Shown: positions 53,430 through 64,000, numbered from the stretch's first letter. The stretch: DNA of 64,000 nucleotides from Nemertoderma westbladi (GCA_032718475.1 JAUCBJ010008406.1:41432-105431); one strand, 5' to 3'. Notes: a model not told the origin generated them from the letters alone. Program-made: numbers and translations.

Positions 53430-53710
53430 TAGAGACGGGCACATAGGGTGCCAGAGAGTAGAAGAGTAGAGACGGGCACATAGGGTGCCAGGTAGTAAGT
53501 TAGAGAGGTAGTAGTGTAGTAGAGAGGGCACATAGGGTGCCAGGTAGTAGAGTTAGAGAGGTAGTAGTGTAGTAGAGAGGGCACATAGGGTGCCAGGTAG
53601 TAGAGTAGAGCAGAGGGGGCACATAGGGTGCCAGGCAGTAGAGTAGAGCAGAGAGGGCACATAGGGTGCCATATAGTAGAGTGGTTGTGGGCACCGCAAG
53701 CGCCACGTAG
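53430..53710 (+). repeat. Hairpin minisatellite: GGGCAC-ATAG-GGTGCC units
   Basis: About six units with the core GGGCACATAGGGTGCC and TAGTAGAGTAGAG spacers. The last unit grades into GGGCACCGTAAGCGCC. Spurious Leu/Pro-rich reverse-strand frames come from this array. Confidence 0.88.
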
Positions 53711-54567
53711 TTAGAAGAGTGGAGTAGGGTTAGTAGAGCTAGTTAGTAGAGTTAGCAGAGCTAGTGGAGTAGAGTTAGCAGAGCTAGTGGAGTAGAGTTA
53801 GTAGAGCTAGTTAGCAGAGTTGGTAGACTCAGAGGAGTCAAGTAGAGTTAGTAGAAGTAGAAAGTTAGTAAGAGTTAGTAGTTAGCAGAGTTAGTTAGAT
53901 AGTTAGAGTTAGTAAGCAGTAGGTAGATAGTATGATAGCACAGGGGTAGCATTAGAGATTGAAGCCTTAGGGAGTGACAAGAGAGTGGAGAGGTGATAGT
54001 GCGGAGTGCGGAGATAGTGGTGTAAGTACTATAGTCATACAACCTTTCTCAACTAGCTACTGGGACTGGGGGACAATTGACTATGGCACTATGGACGAGA
54101 CAACTGACAATTTCACGCTTCTTGAGTGCGACGGCACGAGAGGGGGGGGAGGTTCGTCAGGAGAGATAAAACAGTCAAAGTGGAGTTGAGGATCGAAGTG
54201 ATAGAGTGAAGTGCGGAGAGAGTGCGAACGCAATTCTAAGTGTGGGGGGGGAGAATAAGAGGCTGAGTGAGGGACGAGGAGGTCCGAATGTGAGAGAGTC
54301 CGAGAGTAGAGTGAAAGGAGAGTAGAGTCAAGGGCGAAAGTGTTGGGGAAACAAAAATCGTGTGAGAGACGAGCACGATCGGCCCGACATGGACGCCAGG
54401 CGTAAAGGGTAGCGTTATCATACCCAGAGGGAGCGGCCTGGAAAGCCGACTCCGAGAGAAAAGAATTCCACCCCACACCCGATACTAGATCGGGATCCAG
54501 CGGGATTGTAGCGCACTTTTTTTGGTTGATGCTATCTTCTTACCGGGAAGATAGCATGGGGGGGGAG
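53711..54567 (+). other. BEL-D 3' untranslated end and polypurine tract
   Basis: GTTAGTAGAG-rich, then sequence related to the BEL-C 3' region (CTAGCTACTGGGACTGGGG, GAATTCCACCCCACA, GGGAAGATAGCATGGGG). It ends in a TGGGGGGGGAGTG-type polypurine tract at about 54557-54567. Confidence 0.75.
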
Positions 54568-55072
54568 TGTTAGCTTATTCAATCCCGCCAACACCCCATA
54601 AAGTGAGCCATAAAGCAATATTGGGAGCCTATTGTCAGCCCAGTAAACGGGGAAGGCCCCAAAGGAGACACACACAATAGGGGTCAGGGGCCAAACCCCT
54701 AACCGAGAGAGAACACAGGGAGTGAAGGGAAACACTCCAAAGGGTGCCAACAAGGGTATCAACCAATCAGAGGGGGGAAAGGCATCGATTGAGTAGCAAT
54801 AAGGCCACCGTGCAATATAACCAGTAACCTGTAATCATTCATTCAGTTTACTCAGTCAGATCAGTAGGGTGGAACGGGGACTTCTGTCACCGTCCGCTAC
54901 CGCCATCATACTTATATTACCTGTTGTGTCATACTATATCTATATCTATATATCAGACTATTATACCTTATACATATAACCGAACACCAGAACTCTTTTA
55001 CCTTTCACACACGGCGGGGACGCGTGGATAGAAAACCCAACGGATAAACCGGGATCCGTAGATCCCGTCACA
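54568..55072 (+). repeat. BEL-D 3' LTR
   Basis: 505 bases, TGTTAGC to GATCCCGTCACA, followed by GTATA. Confidence 0.93.
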
Positions 55073-55077
55073 GTATA

Positions 55078-55560
55078 AAAACAGAGTTATGACTTATACT
55101 ATTCACAACTAGATGGCCACAGAGTTTCGTAAATAGCGCATTCTTTAGGAGATGCTTTATTAACCTTCACACTACTTCACACGACTTTACACTACTTCAC
55201 ACTAATTTGCCGACCTTCACTGAATTTGGCCATATATAAGGAGGATTGCAACTGACACACGTAGACATTATGAAATAGCTTTTAAATCACACAAATCCAC
55301 TATAATTTAAGTCGCTTCTGCTTATTAGGTACCAACTAACTTAGTATTCGACCTTTCGTAAGGCCTTCCTTTGATTGTTAACTAACCATTATTTACAATA
55401 TAAAAATGTGATGTTTCCACAGCATAAAGTTGAGTGAAAATTGAGCTTAGTGCTTTCAAGCATCGTCTGGTTGTTAGTTTAGGAATGGTTTTTGGTTAAT
55501 CCAGTTAATCCCAAAATGACACGCCAACATGGCTGCATAATGACCGTTTTTGCCAAAACA
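55078..55560 (-). repeat. Reversed LTR (BEL-A/B family), middle part, right of BEL-D
   Basis: Continues the reversed LTR interrupted at 46987. Complement landmarks match the BEL-B LTR: GTATAAGTCATAACTCTG, GCATCTCCTAAAGAATGCG, GGTCGGCAAATTAGTGTG and CTATTTCATAATG-like. Similarity fades after about 55320; the right limit is uncertain. Confidence 0.75.
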
Positions 55561-55794
55561 ACTATTTCTTGAACAATTTTGAATTTATTGAGTTCAAATT
55601 TATAATCCGGTTCATTTCATGGTTGCATCTAATGTTATAGAGCAATTTTGACTTAAATTTTGCGAGAAATAAAAAATAAAGGCCGATTTTATACACAAAC
55701 AGTCCTAAAAAGTACCGTTTTTAGCTCTAAATTTAAAATTTTCTAAAATTACCGCTCTAAAATGCCCACAAATGACTTCAGAGACAAGCATATT
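55561..55794. other. AT-rich, no gene
   Basis: No recognised feature; possibly diverged LTR sequence. Confidence 0.35.
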
Positions 55795-56041
55795 ATGGAT
55801 GTCGGGCAACTCGGTCCCGGACAATTCGGTCCGGACAATTCGGTCCAGACATATCGGTTCGGACAATTCGGTCCAGACAATTCGGTCCCGGACAATTCGG
55901 TCCTGGACAATTCGGTCCCGGACAATTCGGTCCTGGACAATTCGGTCCCGGACAATTCGGTCCCAAAACACTAAATAAATGGGACCGAATTGTCCCAAAC
56001 CGAATTGTCCTAGGACCGAATTGCCTTAGGACCAAATTTTC
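55795..56041. repeat. Palindromic minisatellite GGACAATTCGGTCC / GGACCGAATTGTCC
   Basis: About ten units of 12-15 bases in one orientation (55795-55970), then a few in the reverse orientation (55981-56028). The two orientations are complementary, so the region can form a long imperfect hairpin. It continues beyond the LINE at 59880-59910, showing that LINE-A copy 2 inserted at its edge. Confidence 0.9.
56029..56041 (+). repeat. 13-bp target-site duplication of LINE-A copy 2, left
   Basis: GGACCAAATTTTC here and at 59874-59886, directly after the (TAG)n tail. Confidence 0.9.
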
Positions 56042-56189
56042 TTTCTGACCCAAACCCTGGGTCACCAGGGAGGCCAGATTGTGATGGGGAGAGGGATTCT
56101 GGAGTTGGAGGCTACTCTCATGTTCCACCCCAACCACAAAGCCATTGGTGAATCTGAGGCAAGTCACTAGACTAGCCTCAGTAAAAACC

Positions 56190-56838
56190 CTAACACTCGG
56201 GTCCCCAATGCGACAACGTGAGCTGACTGCCTTGGCAGATAAGCTTTCTCTTAGCGCAGTGGGTGTTCAAGAGCACCGAATGCAGACTGGGCAGACTGAT
56301 TAAGGACATGGGGGGCGGTTGGCAACTCGCCCTCGCGTCAGCAGATGATAGTGGCAATGGTGGAATTGGTCTATTGATGAATCCAACTGCACATGCAGCA
56401 TTGGACAAAATATACCAAATCTGTAACCGCATCATCCGTTGCCACTTCTCATGTTCTGGAAGACTGGCTAAGAAGTTTCCTAAGGTGGTTCTGATTGTGT
56501 GCTACTTTCCAACTAGTGTTGCCCCTGCAGAGGAGGTGGAAAATTTCTACCACAATCTACAAGCAGCTACTGATGGAGTGGATCAGCATGCATTCTTAAC
56601 ATTCCTGGGAGACTTTAATGCAAGTCTGCATCAATCACCTACATCGCCCTGGGTCTATAGCAATAGCGTTAACCGAAATTCTGTCCATCTTCAGGATTTT
56701 ATCTCTGGAAATAGATTGTTTTCGGCTGGAACCCAGTTCAAGAAGCGAACTGGAAAGCTATGGACCCAGTGGTCACAAGTCCCAGATAGACCATATTCTG
56801 TTTCGCAGGAAATACAGGAGCTCTATACAAGACTGTAA
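56190..56838 (+). pseudogene. LINE-A copy 2: endonuclease domain
   Basis: One frame gives LSLSAVGVQEHRMQT (catalytic E) and stops. The next (56263-56838) continues with GGGWQLALASADDSGNGGIG, LIVCYFPTSVAPAEE, FLGDFNASLH (D/N motif) and FISGNRLFSAGTQFKK. A third frame (56618 on) finishes with SQIDHILFRRK and FSSDHRLIVAK (final Asp-His). All endonuclease motifs are present but spread over three frames. Decayed. Confidence 0.85.
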
Positions 56839-58213
56839 TACATTTACACTTCGACCCTTCTCCAGCGATCACCGCCTTATTGTGGCCAAGGTAAGACTTA
56901 GTCTGCGTGCTAGCAGAACAACGAAATCTGCCTTGCCGCGGCATGACTGGTCCTCTCTGTTGCAACAGCCAATTGTGAGATCCAGCTTTACACTACAGCT
57001 GAGCAACATGTATGAGGCTCTTGCCTCTGAGGCGGCAGATCACTGTGAGGGCTATACTGCCTTTACAGAAGCAGTTAAGTTAGCAGCTGCAGAAACAGTT
57101 CCTGTATACCCTCGAAACAGGAAAAGGGCCCCCTGGACTGACAACAAAATTCAGAAGTGCCGAAATGACCTTCATAAGGCGCAGAAAGAGTCCTGACTCA
57201 AACAGACTACAGCGGCTAAGAATGCAGTTAAGGCTGCATCTAGGTCCCTGAACAGGCAGTACTCTGTTAATCTACAAGAGCTAATAAACCAACAGGTTGA
57301 TGCCATCAATGATGCTGACGACAGCATGCAATCATCCCAGGCATGGAAATCGATCAATCTGCTTACTGGGCGGAAAAGCCAACCAACCACCAAGGTTAAG
57401 GCTGAATCACCAGCCGATCGCCTCAATGGTTGGAAAGCCCACTTTGAAAAGCTCCTCAATAATGATAGGGTATTGCCTGATAACTTTATAGAAGTAAAAG
57501 TGTCTGAGTCTGTACTCCCAGATATTCCCATTGGCGATATCTCCTTTGCAGAAGTGAAGGCTGCTGCAAAGAGCATTAAGACCAATCGTGCCAGTGGAGT
57601 AGATGGTGTTCCCCCTGAGGTCTTTAAAATACCTGAGTGTTTAAAGCTCATCTATCCCATCATAGTAGAAATGTACCGAACAACAAGATTCCCACAAGAA
57701 ATGAAAACAAATAAGTTGGTGTCAGTTCCCAAGAAGGGCAACCTAACACTCTATGGTTCTTTTCGGGGAATCTCATTGATCTCGATTGCTGCAAAGCTAT
57801 ACAATAGGATTCTATTAAATCGCATCAGGGATCCCATTGAGAGACTGCTCCGTGGAAATCAGAATGGGTTCTGCAAAGGTCGTGGAACCATGGAGCCCAT
57901 TTTGGCACTTAGAAGGATAATTGAAGAATTATCAAAAAAGAAAGACAGGCATCTGGCTGTTATCTTTGTTGACTTCTTCAAGGCCTTTGATTCAGTCTCT
58001 CGCTCACGTATGTTCAGCATACTTTCATTATATGGGATTCCTGATGAAATTATTGCAGCAATCAGATCAGTATACGATGGTTTGACAACATTTGTGTCTA
58101 CTGTTGACGGTGACACAGAACCATTTCAGTGTTATGGGGCGTCCTCCAAGGAGACACACTTGCACCATTCTTGTTCATTATTGTGGTTGACTATGTTCTA
58201 CGCATGTCCTTAG
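56839..58213 (+). pseudogene. LINE-A copy 2: linker and RT up to the palm
   Basis: Frame from the endonuclease end through KRAPWTDNKIQKCRNDL, a TGA at 57194, then AWKSINLLTGRKS, NRASGVDGVPPEVF, PKKGNLTLYGSFRGIS and FVDFFKAFDSVSR. A frameshift near 58126 moves GVLQGDTLAP to the next frame. Copy 3 shares both defects, so they predate the duplication. Confidence 0.88.
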
Positions 58214-59087
58214 ATCATCATAATGATGATGGGGTGATGATAACTCCACCTACTGGCTCCAGAAGTCGAGGAAATCCTGCCAAGTACCTAACTGATCTAG
58301 ACTTTGCTGATGACTTAGGAGTACTCTCAGAATCATTAGAGGGAGCCCAACGGCTCCTCAGCTCATTAGAACATCCTGCTTCTAGTGTTGGTCTTTTTAT
58401 TAACTCCAGAAAGACCAAAATTCTGACAGTTAACTTTGAAAGTCCTCAGCAAGTCTCTGATTGGATGAGCATAAGCTCAAAGGATGGTATGCTTGAGCAT
58501 GTGGACGACTTCTGTTACCTGGGATCATGGATCCGGAAGTCCGGTGAGGACCTTCGAATACGTAAGGGAAAGGCATGGGCAGCCTTGAATAGGCTTTCCA
58601 GGATTTGGAAGTCACCGAGAATTAATCGGAAACTTAAGGTCCGATTATTTAGAGCAGCAGTAGTTCCAGTACTCCTCTACGGGAGTCCATGCTGGGCTCT
58701 AACTGCTGAGGACACCAAATCTCTGGATGGCACATTCACAAGTATGCTACGCCGGGTTCATTGTGTCAAGTACAATGCACACATCTCCAACCAGACACTA
58801 TATAACATTGGAGGTGTCTCATTGGTTCCCCCAAGCTTGACACTAGAACAAAATCGCCTCCCCTCCGCTTTGCAGGACATTGCTTTCGCCGTGAGGACCA
58901 GCCAGTGCATAATCTTGTACTTTGGCAGCCTCATGGAGTGAATAAGCATGGTGGACAGCCCATGACTTTCTTGAGACGCATCTTAAAGGACACTGGCCTT
59001 AAAGATGCGGATAATCTAGCAAATGTCATGGGCGATAGGGAGTTGTGGCGGTGCAATTTTGTTGACAAGCCGGCACATCATTATTAA
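58129..59087 (+). pseudogene. LINE-A copy 2: RT catalytic box to C-terminus
   Basis: The frame starts at WGVLQGDTLAP, contains the FADD box (LDFADDLGVLSE), the thumb (LRIRKGKAWAALNRLSRIWKS) and LLYGSPCWALT. A frameshift near 58860 moves the last 60 codons (LVLWQPHGVNKHGGQP, DRELWRCNF) to a third frame. Copy 3 shares this frameshift. Confidence 0.88.
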
Positions 59088-59825
59088 GGGGGGGGGGGGG
59101 GGGGGGGGGGGTACACCATTTTCGGACAACTCTTCGATTTATCACTCTCAGCGTTTCAAAATTGTTTGATTTTGGCTAAAATTTGGCATATAGGTGCCTA
59201 AGATGCTATTCTACATGACAGGTCAAAAATTTTTTTTTTTTCGCTATTTAATATTAGTTAATACTAGTTAACAACAAAAAAAACTTGGTTGCGCTTAAAA
59301 CCCTAAGGCTTTTACAGTTTTGAACCTAATCACATGAAAATTTTTTTATATGATAGATCAAAGATGGGGCAACATAACTATCAGGCGAAATTTTGTTAAA
59401 ATAATTCTGCACCGCTAGGTGGCGCTGCAAATTTATGCAAATTTTTAGGTTTTTTATAAATAGTATTAAATTTTATTAACAAAAAATTTCGAAAAGTTGC
59501 CTGATACTTTTATGCAGGGTGGCTATCTAGACACCCACAGGAAGTTTCAGACTAATTACTCAAAAATTGTAGAAGTAGTAGGGTTTTGAAGTTGACAATT
59601 TCATGAAAAAAATATTTGGAGATAATCGACCTTTCATTATACATAGTAATAGTAATTTCAATAGGATTCCCTAAATGGAAATTTACATAACTTGAAAACT
59701 AAAAGAGCTATTAAATAGCGGTTTTAAGATTTGGAAACACCATTCAATGGTGCATTACAATAGACCATAAAAAAAATTTCGACATATTTTGGACCAAAAT
59801 GGTGTACCCCCCCCCCCCCCCCCCC
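59088..59825. mobile_element. 738-bp MITE with TTAA duplication and homopolymer-G termini (piggyBac-like ends)
   Basis: Flanked by TTAA (59084-59087, 59826-59829). The ends are inverted repeats: 24 G then TACACCATTTT on the left, AAAATGGTGTA then 19 C on the right. The interior is AT-rich without a frame. Copy 3 of the duplication has a single TTAA at the same place (about 63038-63041), giving the empty site. TTAA targeting is characteristic of piggyBac; superfamily membership is inferred from that alone. Confidence 0.88.
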
Positions 59826-59873
59826 TTAAAAATGCAGCTGCAATGCAGCATGCCGATCCTAGTAGTAGTAGTA

Positions 59874-60634
59874 GGACCAAATTTTCCGGGACCGAATTGT
59901 CCGGTTACTGATAACAACTTTTTAGTGCTTTTTTTGATATTGGTGAATGTTCTAGAACATTAGTAGATATATTTTTTACGGTAGCTAGTGTTTTTTACTA
60001 GCTAACATCTTTTTGAAATTAAAAATAAATTTGTGAAAACATTGATATTTCAGAATTAGGCCTAAACTGTTGCAGATTATATTAATTACCAAAATTATTG
60101 ATTATATTATAACAGTCCCTGAATGAGATCCAGCTATTATCTAGGATAATAATTTAGGCTTGTTAACCAATCAATAACACATACAGTATACGCAATATAT
60201 AAAAAAAAATCAGTTTCAAACATTTTTATTTGAAGAGACAGTAACAAATACGCGAATCCTGCAATATCATACTATAGAGTCTGTGAATCAAAGCATAAAT
60301 CCGACCTTCTCACCAAAACAGTAAACTCTAAGTAAGCGAACCTATTGCAGTATCGGTCTCTTATAACCGGTGAGGCAGAAAACAGTCTACGAACGGACAA
60401 ACTTCGGTAAAACAAAATCCCGCCCAGCGAATCCTAAAATCGGGCTGACTCACTGACGGACTAAAAGCGCTCGTATACTTTGCCGCGGTGTGATTTATAT
60501 GGTGGGTGAGAGACGCTAGCTACAAATATAACTAGCAAGCAAAGCCGCAGTGCGAACAAATTATTTTATATATTTTGTATATTTTGAGGTGTAAATAATT
60601 CCTAAAAACGCGTGTATGTCTCAATTCTTAGATC
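59874..60634. other. Flank of LINE-A copy 2, probable reversed BEL-A-type LTR U3
   Basis: No gene. It begins with the palindromic GGACCGAATTGTCC unit and contains, reversed, the TATA-side block seen at 9925-10100 (CCGCGGTGTGATTTATATGG). It is duplicated at 63086-63879, where an additional roughly 34-base AT-rich insertion lies near 63740. Confidence 0.5.
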
Positions 60635-60635
60635 T

Positions 60636-63085
60636 TCCATCTTCAGGATTTTATCTCTGGAAATAGATTGTTTTCGGCTGGAACCCAGTTCAAGAATCGA
60701 ACTGGAAAGCTATGGACCCAGTGGTCACAAGTCCCAGATAGACCATATCCTGTTTCGTAGGAAATACAGGAGCTCTATACAAGACTGTAATACATTTACA
60801 CTTCGACCCTTCTCCAGCGATCACCGCCTTATTGTGGCCAAGGTAAGACTTAGTCTGCGTGCTAGCAGAACAACGAAATCTGCCTTGCCGCGGCATGACT
60901 GGTCCTCTCTGTTGCAACAGCCAATTGTGAGATCCAGCTTTACACTACAGCTGAGCAACATGTATGAGGCTCTTGCCTCTGAGGCGGCAGATCACTGTGA
61001 GGGCTATACTGCCTTTACAGAAGCAGTTAAGTTAGCAGCTGCAGAAACAGTTCCTGTATACCCTCGAAACAGGAAAAGGGCCCCCTGGACTGACAACAAA
61101 ATTCAGAAGTGCCGAAATGACCTTCATAAGGCGCAGAAAGAGTCCTGACTCAAACAGACTACAGCGGCTAAGAATGCAGTTAAGGCTGCATCTAGGTCCC
61201 TGAACAGGCAGTACTCTGTTAATCTACAAGAGCTAATAAACCAACAGGTTGATGCCATCAATGATGCTGACGACAGCATGCAATCATCCCTAGGCATGGA
61301 AATCGATCAATCTGCTTACTGGGCGGAAAAGCCAACCAACCACCAATGTTAAGGCTGAATCACCAGCCGATCGCCTCAATGGTTGGAAAGCCCACTTTGA
61401 AAAGCTCCTCAATAATGACAGGGTATTGCCTGATAACTTTATAGAAGTAAAAGTGTCTGAGTCTGTACTCCCAGATATTCCCATTGGCGATATCTCCTTT
61501 GCAGAAGTGAAGGCTGCTGCAAAGAGCATTAAGACCAATCGTGCCAGTGGAGTAGATGGTGTTCCCCCTGAGGTCTTTAAAATACCTGAGTGTTTAAAGC
61601 TCATCTATCCCATCATAGTAGAAATGTACCGAACAACAAGATTCCCACAAGAAATGAAAACAAATAAGTTGGTGTCAGTTCCCAAGAAGGGCAACCTAAC
61701 ACTCTATGGTTCTTTTCGGGGAATTTCATTGATCTCGATTGCTGCAAAGCTATACAATAGGATTCTATTAAATCGCATCAGGGATCCCATTGAGAGACTG
61801 CTCCGTGGAAATCAGAATGGGTTCTGCAAAGGTCGTGGAACCATGGAGCCCATTTTGGCACTTAGAAGGATAATTGAAGAATTATCAAAAAAGAAAGACA
61901 GGCATCTGGCTGTTATCTTTGTTGACTTCTTCAAGGCCTTTGATTCAGTCTCTCGCTCACGTATGTTCAGCATACTTTCATTATATGGGATTCCTGATGA
62001 AATTATTGCAGCAATCAGATCAGTATACGATGGTTCGACAACATTTGTGTCTACTGTTGACGGTGACACAGAACCATTTCAGTGTTATGGGGCGTCCTCC
62101 AAGGAGACACACTTGCACCATTCTTGTTCATTATTGTGGTTGACTATGTTCTACGCATGTCCTTAGATCATCATAATGATGATGGGGTGATGATAACTCT
62201 ACCTACTGGCTCCAGAAGTCGAGGAAATCCTGCCAAGTACCTAACTGATCTAGACTTTGCTGATGACTTAGGAGTACTCTCAGAATCATTAGAGGGAGCC
62301 CAACGGCTCCTCAGCTCATTAGAACATGCTGCTTCTAGTGTTGGTCTTTTTATTAACTCCAGAAAGACCAAAATTCTGACAGTTAACTTTGAAAGTCCTC
62401 AGCAAGTCTCTGATTGGATGAGCATAAGCTCAAAGGATGGTATGCTTGAGCATGTGGACGACTTCTGTTACCTGGGATCATGGATCCGGAAGTCAGGTGA
62501 GGACCTTCGAATACGTAAGGGAAAGGCATGGGCAGCCTTGAATAGGCTTTCCAGGATTTGGAAGTCACCGAGAATTAATCGGAAACTTAAGGTCCGATTA
62601 TTTAGAGCAGCAGTAGTTCCAGTACTCCTCTACGGGAGTCCATGCTGGGCTCTAACTGCTGAGGACACAAAATCTCTGGATGGCACATTCACAAGTATGC
62701 TACGCCGGGTTCATTGTGTCAAGTACAATGCACACATCTCCAACCAGATACTATATAACATTGGAGGTGTCTCATTGGTTCCCCCAAGCTTGACACTAGA
62801 ACAAAATCGCCTCCCCTCCGCTTTGCAGGACATTGCTTTTGCCGTGAGGACCAGCCAGTGCATAATCTTGTACTTTGGCAGCCTCATGGAGTGAATAAGC
62901 ATGGTGGAGAGCCCATGACTTTCTTGAGACGCATCTTAAAAGACACTGGCCTTAAAGATGCGGATGATCTAGCAAATGTCATGGGCGATAGGGAGTTGTG
63001 GTGGTGCAATTTTGTTGACAAGCCGGCACATCATTCTTAAAAATGCAGCTGCAATGCAGCATGCCGATCCTAGTAGTAGTAGTAG
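60636..63085 (+). pseudogene. LINE-A copy 3 (duplicated 3' portion: endonuclease end, RT, tail)
   Basis: The same product as copy 2, beginning inside the endonuclease (FRILSLEIDCFRLEPSSR) because the duplication break lies there. It carries the same TGA in the linker (61144), the same frameshift before GVLQGDTLAP (about 62079) and the same frameshift near 62813, plus a private one-base insertion near 61292 (CCCTAGGCATGG). The FADD box is present (LDFADDLG). It ends GCCGATCC(TAG)n. Confidence 0.88.
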
Positions 63086-63879
63086 GACCAAATTTTCCGG
63101 GACCGAATTGTCCGGTTACTGATAACAACTTTTTAGTGCTTTTTTTGATATTGGTGAATGTTCTAGAACATTAGTAGATATATTTTTTACGGTAGCTAGT
63201 GTTTTTTACTAGCTAACATCTTTTTGAAATTAAAAATAAATTTGTGAAAACATTGATATTTCAGAATTAGGCCTAAACTGTTGCAGATTATATTAATTAC
63301 CAAAATTATTGATTATATTATAACAGTCCCTGAATGAGATCCAGCTATTATCTAGGATAATAATTTAGGCTTGTTAACCAATCAATAACACATACAGTAT
63401 ACGCAATATATAAAAAAAAATCAGTTTCAAACATTTTTATTTGAAGAGACAGTAACAAATACGCGAATCCTGCAATATCATACTATAGAGTCTGTGAATC
63501 AAAGCATAAATCCGACCTTTTCACCAAAACAGTAAACTCTAAGTAAGCGAACCTATTGCAGTATCGGTCTCTTATAACCGGTGAGGCAGAAAACAGTCTA
63601 CGAACGGACAAACTTCGGTAAAACAAAATCCCGCGCAGCGAATCCTAAAATCGGGCTGACTCACTGACGGACTAAAAGCGCTCGTATACTTTGCCGCGGT
63701 GTGATTTATATGGTGGGTGAGAGACGCTAGCTACAAATATAATAGAACATTATAAGAATAGAATATATAAATATAACTAGCAAGCAAAGCCGCAGTGCGA
63801 ACAAATTATTTTATATATTTTGTATATTTTGAGGTGTAAATAATTCCTAAAAACGCGTGTATGTCTCAATTCTTAGATC
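60636..63879 (+). repeat. Tandem segmental duplication, unit 2
   Basis: The junction TTCTTAGATC / TCCATCTTCAGG is a direct fusion of the unit-1 end to a unit start. The flank part ends at the same TTCTTAGATC (63870-63879), after which unique sequence follows. Confidence 0.9.
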
Positions 63880-64000
63880 AAAATTGGTTTTAATCCTTCA
63901 TATAATCTCATTTACTGGGTCCGGCGTTTATTTTACAAATATTATAATATTTTGGTAACTTGTTATTACTTACAAATGCCAATACTTACAAATGACAAGG
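63880..64000. other. Unique sequence at the right edge, no feature
   Basis: 121 AT-rich bases after the duplication; nothing recognised. Confidence 0.5.

Larger units (their letters stand above)
46988..55072 (+). mobile_element. BEL-D: internally deleted BEL/Pao element (gag only) with long 3' minisatellites
   Basis: LTRs of 508 and 505 bases start TGTTAGC, end GATCCCGTCACA, and are flanked by GTATA (46983-46987 and 55073-55077). The interior has a gag frame and a 3.2-kb repeat-rich 3' region ending in a G-rich polypurine tract, but no protease, RT or integrase. It is non-autonomous. It interrupts the reversed LTR, whose sequence continues on both sides. Confidence 0.93.
56042..59873 (+). 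mobile_element. LINE-A copy 2, probably full length, carrying a MITE
   Basis: Bounded by the 13-bp duplication and ending in (TAG)n. Without the MITE it is about 3.1 kb, in the range of RTE-type LINEs. It starts TTTCTGACCC, has about 150 bases before the endonuclease, then RT and a short 3' untranslated region with GCAGCTGCAATGCAGCATGC. Confidence 0.9.
56684..60634 (+). repeat. Tandem segmental duplication, unit 1
   Basis: Runs from TCCATCTTCAGG inside the LINE-A endonuclease to TTCTTAGATC in the flank. Unit 2 (60636-63879) repeats the same order with very few changes and lacks the MITE. Confidence 0.9.

Overview
This window is invertebrate animal DNA made almost entirely of nested retroelements; I see no host gene. 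Belpao-type (BEL/Pao) LTR retrotransposons are known only from Metazoa, and at least four occur here, with two families of short (about 3-3.5 kb) endonuclease/RT LINEs whose 3' ends carry (TAG)n tails. There are also small inverted-repeat DNA elements and many mini- and microsatellites. I cannot name the species.

Layout. (1) 1 to about 13893: BEL-A, a decayed element. Its integrase is split by a reverse-oriented LINE (LINE-A copy 1, 956-3258). Downstream of pol it has two further genes (3952-4569 intact, 4547-7690 broken), then a long AT-rich LTR-like region. (2) 13894-42467: BEL-C, an old deletion derivative (gag piece, RT piece, integrase C-terminus, exonuclease-like relic, 3' LTR). LINE-B interrupts it (about 14600-16933 and 37865-39030). 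(3) Inside LINE-B sits BEL-B, 16934-37859, a young 20.9-kb element with 1274-bp LTRs differing at about 4 positions, TG...CA ends and a 5-bp CAAGT target duplication. It has a duplicated R-U5-leader segment, a gag-pro-pol frame with three in-frame stops and one frameshift, and, where env would be, a two-gene module (32241-33080, 33085-36507). (4) 42468-46691: gene-poor DNA with a reverse-strand relic of a retroelement ORF, broken by a small inverted-repeat element. (5) 46692 to about 60600: a reverse-oriented LTR related to BEL-A/B, interrupted by BEL-D (46988-55072, 505-508-bp LTRs, GTATA duplication, gag only, huge 3' hairpin minisatellites) and by LINE-A copy 2 (56042-59873, 13-bp duplication), which itself carries a TTAA-flanked MITE (59088-59825). 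(6) 60636-63879: a tandem duplicate of the LINE-A 3' part plus flank, without the MITE.

Main point. BEL-A and BEL-B share a gene pair in the env position that is not an envelope. It is a small acidic protein ending in a CxxC, followed by a roughly 1140-residue protein with a coiled-coil-like N-terminus, a DEDD 3'-5' exonuclease-like core that looks partly degenerate, CCHC-type zinc knuckles and a basic tail. BEL-C carries a relic of a similar exonuclease-like domain in the same place. I read this as a lineage of giant BEL elements with an accessory nucleic-acid-processing module. All homology and domain calls were made by eye; no searches were run.
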